From: Acidobacteriota bacterium
GTDB taxonomy: Bacteria; Acidobacteriota; Terriglobia; Terriglobales; Acidobacteriaceae
NCBI GenBank assembly: GCA_003224785.1
Contig: QHZV01000223.1
Location: 1 to 12,236, forward strand
Length of the DNA: 12,236 bases
Direction: 5' to 3'
The position numbers and the translations under genes were made by a program. Numbering within the stretch: position 1 is the first letter of the stretch; each line of letters opens with the position of its first letter. The notes below the pieces were generated by a model that saw only the letters and a program-made list of their open reading frames with translations, was not told the origin of the DNA and made no database searches. This document shows, one piece after another, positions 6,591-12,236 of the stretch.

Positions 6591-9500
6591 AGCTTCCTTT
6601 GCGTGCGCTGTTTGAAGCTCCAACCGTTGCTCAACTGGCGAAACGTATAGAAGAGATCCGCTCTTCGGGTAAAGAAGAAATTCCCGACATCAAACCGGTT
6701 CCACGAAATGGGAATTTGCCGCTCTCATTCGCACAGCAGCGGCTTTGGTTTTTGAACGAACTTGAACCCGATAATCCTCTTTATAACGTTCCCATCGCTA
6801 TCGGAATGAGCGGCACCCTGAACATGAGTGCGCTCGAGCAGTCCTTGAATGAGATCGTGCGCCGACATGAAGTCCTGAGGACCACATTCCGCACCGAAAA
6901 CAATCAGCCGATGCAGGTCATCGCACCGCAATTCAAGCTCCAGGTCGAAGTCACAGATTTTTCAGCGTTACCGCAGACCGAACAGGAATCAGCCGTCAAG
7001 CGCATGGCCATCGATGGAGCCAAAGCAATTTTCGATTTAGAGACGGGACCGCTATTTCGCGCAGCGGTACTGCGTCTCAATGCAGGCGAGCACGTCCTAT
7101 TGCTGAACATGCACCACATCATCAGTGACGGCTGGTCCATGTGGCAGTTCGTGCGCGAACTCGGACTTCTTTATTCGGCTTTTGTGGAAGGAAAGCAATC
7201 GCCACTTCCTGAATTGCCCATCCAGTATGCCGACTATGGAGTGTGGCAGCGGCAATGGATGCGCGACGAGGTGCTGCAGCAGCACCTTGACTACTGGGCA
7301 AAGCAATTGGAGGGCGCGCCGGGAGTACTGGAGCTTCCTGCGGATCGGATGCGTCCGGCAGTTCAAACTTATCGTGGCACAACTGAAAAAGTAATTCTGC
7401 CGGTTGAACTTCTTGCTGGGCTTAAAGCGATCTGCGCGGCCGAAGGCGCTACGCTGTTCATGACGCTGCTTGCTGCGTACCAGACTCTCCTTTTCCGATA
7501 TACCGGTCAGGAAGATGTCGTTGTCGGAACGCCGATAGCAAACCGCACCCGGGCAGAGGTCGAGGAACTCGTTGGATTCTTCGTGAACACTCTTGTCATG
7601 CGCACCAATCTGGCGGGTGCTCCGACGTTCCGAGAATTGGTCCAACGAGTGCGCAACGTCGCCCTGGGGGCATACGCCCACCAGAATTTGCCATTTGAGA
7701 AACTGGTTGAGGTGTTACAGCCAGAACGCGACCTGACGCGAACTCCCGTCTTCCAGATCTGGTTCGCGCTGCAGAATGCACCTCGCCTGGAATTCAATCT
7801 TCCCGGCCTGAATCTGCGCTTGCTAGACGTTCATAACGGCACTTCAAAATTCGACCTCGGCCTTTTCACGCTTGAGAAACCTGATGGTCTGCATTGCATG
7901 GTCGAGTACTCGACCGACCTGTTTGATCGATCCACTATCGTCCGCTTCCTCGAACATTTCCGCATGCTGCTCGAGGGGATTACCTCCAATCCAGATCGAT
8001 CCATTGCCGAGATGCCAATCCTTCCCGCGACTGAACGGGAACAGGTGCTTGTTGGCTGGAACCAAACCACATTAGAACCTGGCGAAATTTCCTCCCTACA
8101 TCAGTTCTTCGAACAACAAGTTCTCAAAACCCCGCAGGCGCCAGCGGTAATTTGGGGTGCGCAGCGTCTCACCTACCGCGAGTTGAATAACCGCGCAAAC
8201 CAGATCGCGCATCACCTGCTGAACTTGGGAGTCGGTCCAGAAATACTAGTGGGTGTATTCCTCGAACGCACTTCGAATCTGCTACCCGCCATTTTGGGAG
8301 TGCTGAAATCCGGCGCAGCCTACGTACCCCTCGATCCGATGTATCCGCGCGAACGTCTTTCCGCGATCCTTCAGGATGCAAAAGCACCTATCGTACTCAC
8401 GCAGAAGTCTCTGGTGTCGGAACTGGCGAGAACTGCCGCTCGCATCATCTGCATTGATTCGCTTGAAGAACAGCTCGCGTCCGGGAGTCGAGACAATCCT
8501 CAGGTCGCCGTTAACCTCGACAATCTCGCGTACGTGCTCTTTACTTCAGGCTCAACCGGACGGCCCAAGGGCGTCGCGCTGGAACATCGTAGCGTTGTAT
8601 CGTTTGTGCAGTGGGCGCAAACCGTCTTCACACGCGAAGAGTTGGCCGGGGTTCTGCTTTCAACTTCCGTGTGCTTCGATCTCTCGATTTTCGAAATGTT
8701 CGCGCCATTAAGTGTTGGCGGAAAAATCATTTTGGTTCAGAATGCGCTCTATTTGCCGTCCGCTGAGGCGCGCAACGAAGTCACCTTGATCAACACGGTA
8801 CCGTCCGCGATGTCAGAACTCGTGCGCATGCAGGCGCTGCCGGCATCAGTAAAGACAATTAATCTTGCGGGCGAAGCGTTGCCCGACCCGCTGGTGAATG
8901 AGATTTACGCGTCCACCTCAGTGCAGAAGGTTTACAACCTTTACGGTCCCACAGAGGACACAACTTATTCCACCTATACCCTGACCCGACCCGGACAACG
9001 CGTCACCATCGGCTGCCCGCTGCCGAATACTCAAGCATACGTTCTCGATGCCCAGGGAAATCCGCAGCCGATCGGCGTCCCCGGCGAATTGTTTCTCGCG
9101 GGTGCGGGCCTTGCCCGAGGTTATTTTGGGCGGCCCGATCTTACGCGCGAACGTTTCGTTCAGAATCCCTTCGGCCCAGCTGACTCGCGAATGTACAGGA
9201 CTGGCGACCTCTGCCGCTGGCTGCCCGAGGGCAATCTCGAATATCTAGGCCGGCTCGATCATCAGGTCAAGCTGCGCGGCTTCCGAATTGAGTTGGGCGA
9301 GATCGAGTCCGTCCTTGATTCTCATCGATCCGTGCGCAAGAGCATCGTAATGGCTCGCGAGGACCATCCGGGACAGAAACAACTGGTTGCGTATGTAGTG
9401 CCGGAAGCTGACCTGCAGCCGGCTAAGAAAGAAGAAGCAGGCGACCCGCTCACCACCGAACGGTTAGCGCAATGGGCAGTCACATTCGATGAGGCATACC

Positions 9501-12236
9501 GGCAAGGCGGCACCGGGGAAGACGCGACATTTAATATCGCGGGATGGAACAGCAGCTACACCGGAAAGCCGATCCCGCCGGAAGAGATGCGGGTTTGGGT
9601 CGAAACCACGGTCGATCGCATCCTCGCACTAAATCCGAAGAGCGTTTGGGAAATCGGCTGCGGTACCGGCCTTCTGCTCTTCCGAATTGCTCCCAAAACT
9701 GAGTTCTTCCGTGGAACCGACGTCTCCCAGGCGGCCATGGATTTCCTGCAGAACCAAATCCAACGCCCGGAACTGCACCTTCCAAATGTCGCGCTGGCGT
9801 GCAAAGCTGCACACGAGTTTGACGGTGTTCAAGACAAGTTCGATACCGTAGTCATCAACTCGGTTATTCAATATTTTCCCAATCTCGACTACCTGATGAA
9901 CGTAATCGCGGGCGCTCTCGGCGCGGTCCGCCCGGGTGGAAGCATCTTCATCGGTGACGTTCGCAGTTTTCCCCTGCTCGAGGCGTTCCATACCTCGATC
10001 CAATTGCACCAGGCGCCGGGCTCCATTAGTTGTGCAGAGCTGCGAGATCGCGTGCGCAAGAACATTGCACGCGAAGGCGAACTGCTGGTTGATCCGGAAT
10101 TCTTCACCACGCTTCCGACAAAGCTGCCGGGAATCAGTCACGTTGAAATTCATTTGAAACGTGGACGCGCCCACAATGAGCTGACACGCTTCCGCTATGA
10201 CGTAGTGCTCCACGTTGCGCAGAAGGCCGTACCGGAACTCGATTGCAAGTGGATAGATTGGAGTCGTGAGTCACTCAATACAGATTCGATACGCCAGCAA
10301 CTTCGAACCACCCGCTCCGACGCGCTCGGACTCACTCACGTTCCAAACGCGCGCATTTCGAAAGACGCTGCTTCTTTGGCTGCATTGAGGCACGATCCGG
10401 CTCCAAATACGGTCGCGGAACTAAAGGAGTTCGTGGACCGCGAGCAGAGATCATCGGTTGAGCCAGAAGACTTATGGTCCATTGCTGAAGAGTGCGGGTA
10501 CGCCGCAGAAATTCGGCCGTCTCAAACAGCAATCGATGGCACACTCGACGTCTTGTTCCGCAGACAAGGCGTGGTTGGCTTGGTGCATTTCCCCGGCGAA
10601 AGTCAAGCAGTGCGCCCATCTGACGCCTACGCCACAAATCCGCTGCGCAGCCGATTGCTTCGAGATCTGGTTCCAGATCTCCGCCTCTGGCTCGACGACA
10701 AATTGCCTGAATACATGTTCCCGGCACATTTCGTGCTGCTGGATGCGATGCCGCTTTCTCCAAACGGCAAAGTTGATCGCAAGGCATTGCCCGCACCTGA
10801 ACAGGCGGGCAGTGAAGATCAAGGAACGTACACTCCGCCGAGCACGCCGGCAGAAGAAATCCTTGCAGCCATTTGGGGCGACGTTCTTCGCCTGGAGCGC
10901 GTTGGTATTACCGATGACTTCTTCGCACTAGGCGGCCACTCGCTGAATGCGACCCAGGTCGCTTCCAGAGTACGCGAGGCCTTTCACGTGGAAATGCCGT
11001 TGCGGACCATGTTCGAATCGCCCACAATCGAGTCCCTGGCGAAAGCGATTTCAGCTTTGCAACGTGGCGGGTCCACCGGCGAAGCTCCGCCGCCGATCAC
11101 TTCTGTGCCGCGCGATCAGGATTTGCCATTATCGTTCGCTCAGCAGCGGCTCTGGTTTCTCGATCAGCTTGATCCCAGCAACCCGTTATATAACGTCCCC
11201 AGAACGCTGCGCCTTATCGGCAAGCTCGACGTCAATGCGCTCGAACAGGCGCTGACGGGATTGGTTGAACGCCATGAGATCCTGCGGACGACTTATCAAG
11301 TTTCAGGAGACCACCCAATCCAGGTAATTGAACCTTCTGCTCCGGTTGAGGTTCCGCTTTTTGACTTGCGAGACCTTGACCAGAACGATCGAGAGGATGA
11401 AGCAAAGCGTATTGCCCAAGCCGATGCCGCGACACCGTTCAATCTCGCAACCGGCCCAGCACTGCGCTGCATGCTGATCCAACTGGCCGATCAGGACCAC
11501 GTGCTCTGTATCAACACCCACCACATTGCCAGCGACGGATGGTCCACAGGTGTTCTGCTCAATGATCTTTCGGAGTTTTACTCTGCCGCCATGGAGAAGC
11601 GACAGCCAAAGCTCTCATCGCTCCAAATTCAATATGCTGACTACGCTGTGTGGCAACGCAATTGGCTGCACGGCGAAGTCCTAAACGGCCAACTCGCGTA
11701 CTGGAGAAAGACGCTTGAAGGAGCTCCTCCAGTTCTTTCGATTCCAACCGACCATCCCCGCCCAGAAGTGCAGCGCTTTAGCGGTGCGACCTACGAAACC
11801 ACAATTTCGAAAACGCTGACCGAAGGAATTCGCACTCTCAGCAAGCGGCAGGGCGTCACCTCATTTATGACGATGCTGGCGGGGTTCAAGGGCTTGCTTC
11901 ATTTCCTGACCGGCCAACATGACATCGTGCTCGGAACTGATATGGCCAATCGAACCAACGTTCAGACCGAACCATTGATTGGTTTCTTCGTGAACCTGCT
12001 CGTCGTACGCACCGATCTTTCGGGGAATCCATCCTTTGAGGAACTGCTGGCACGCGAGCGCGAAGTCGCCATCGGCGCCTACGCGCACCAGGATCTCCCA
12101 TTCGACAAGCTGGTTGAGGAACTGCGTCCAGAGCGCAATCTTAGCCACAGTCCCCTGGTGCAGGTGCTCTTCGTCCAGCAGAATACGCCACGCAGCAATG
12201 CCGTGATGCCTGGAATTGAAATCAGCCGCTTCCCGC
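6365..12236 (+). CDS. NRPS, continuation in shifted frame: A1 end-PCP-C-A(N-MT)-PCP-C, 3' end outside window
   Basis: The frame stays open from an upstream stop at 6242-6244 to the right edge, and becomes homologous to NRPS from about 6365, beginning with the A10 motif PNGKIDRK (Lys at 6374-6376). Order: PCP4 (Ser at 6539-6541 in LGGHSL), C3 (from 6716, HHIISDG at 7112-7132), A2 (from 8096, TSGSTGRPKG at 8543-8572), inserted methyltransferase (about 9470-10610), A2 C-terminus (NGKVDRK, Lys at 10769-10771), PCP5 (Ser at 10940-10942) and C4 (from 11123, HHIASDG at 11519-11539, incomplete). It is the same gene as the upstream frame, not a separate one: its first residues complete the A1 domain. 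An independent start is unlikely. The first in-frame ATG/GTG/TTG is a GTG at 6482, within the PCP4 domain and without a clear Shine-Dalgarno. Inferred role: PCP4 carries alanine, A2/N-MT supplies N-methyl-alanine, and C4 passes the chain to a module beyond the window. No epimerization or thioesterase domain is seen. Confidence 0.93.
8096..10800 (+). other. A2: adenylation domain, predicted alanine, interrupted by a methyltransferase
   Basis: A3 TSGSTGRPKG (8543-8572), A4 CFDLSIFE, A5 YGPTEDTTY, A7 YRTGDL and A8 RIELGEIE (9284-9307) precede the insertion. A9 LPEYMFP and A10 NGKVDRK (Lys 10769-10771) follow it. The selectivity residues (codons at 8678, 8681, 8690, 8792, 8861, 8867, 8939, 8963, 8966) give the same code as A1. 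The A domain is complete, unlike A1. Confidence 0.9.
9470..10610 (+). other. N-methyltransferase domain inserted in A2
   Basis: This SAM-dependent methyltransferase of the NRPS N-MT type is inserted between A8 and A9, the usual site for such domains. It contains the leader FDEAYRQ, FNIAGWNSSYTG and the SAM-binding glycine-rich motif WEIGCGTGLLLF (from 9647), followed by an acidic GTDVS and a long C-terminal part with RYDVVLHV. Inferred role: it methylates the amino group of the alanine held on PCP5 before C3 forms the peptide bond, giving N-methyl-alanine in the product. A C- or O-methyl role is less likely given the family and the insertion site. Confidence 0.9.

Noticed and set aside
7097..7681. 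194-codon open frame on the minus strand
   Set aside because: It lies entirely antisense to the conserved C3 domain and shows no recognizable motif. It is a codon-usage shadow.
9629..10213. 194-codon open frame on the minus strand
   Set aside because: It is antisense to the methyltransferase domain, with no recognizable features of its own.
10458..10931. 157-codon plus-strand open frame in another phase
   Set aside because: It overlaps the A2 C-terminus and PCP5, which are clearly coded in the main frame. Its translation has no recognizable motif.
6482..12236. The downstream frame as a separate NRPS gene starting at GTG 6482
   Set aside because: The start would cut into PCP4, lacks a clear ribosome-binding site, and the preceding in-frame codons complete the A1 domain.
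12100..12236. Chain-release domain (thioesterase or reductase) or terminator near the right edge
   Set aside because: The window ends inside C4 in an open frame, so no termination element is present.

Overview
The window lies inside a nonribosomal peptide synthetase (NRPS) locus, with every supported gene on the + strand and no intergenic space longer than a few bases. The organism cannot be fixed from the sequence. The moderately GC-rich codon use, the megasynthase style and the embedded FkbH-like and N-methyltransferase domains would suit a soil Gram-negative lineage such as Acidobacteriota or Myxococcota, but this is only a guess.

Layout. Bases 1-207 are the C-terminal end of an adenylate-forming (AMP-binding) ligase cut by the window edge. 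Its TGA stop overlaps a GTG that can start the NRPS gene. The NRPS then fills the rest of the window and runs off the right edge. Its domain order is PCP1-PCP2-C1-FkbH-like-PCP3-C2-A1-PCP4-C3-A2(with inserted methyltransferase)-PCP5-C4. No thioesterase or reductase is reached, so the assembly line continues downstream.

The NRPS is not one open frame. At about 6363 the A1 domain loses 16 nt between core motifs A9 and A10 compared with A2. The upstream frame (204-6590) therefore ends in about 75 meaningless residues, while the real continuation is in another frame from about 6365 to the right edge. This is either an inactivating lesion or a sequencing/assembly error.

How the parts fit (inference). 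The ligase probably activates a carboxylic acid starter and loads the tandem PCPs. C1 joins it to whatever sits on PCP3. A1 and A2 have the same ten-residue selectivity code (D-L-F-N-N-A-L-T-Y-K), which I recall as an alanine code. A2 carries an N-methyltransferase, so the readable product is starter-(unknown PCP3 unit)-Ala-N-Me-Ala-.... The most unusual element is the FkbH-like HAD domain between C1 and PCP3. It sits where an A domain would be, but has lost the expected motif III lysine and motif IV aspartates, so how PCP3 is charged is an open question.
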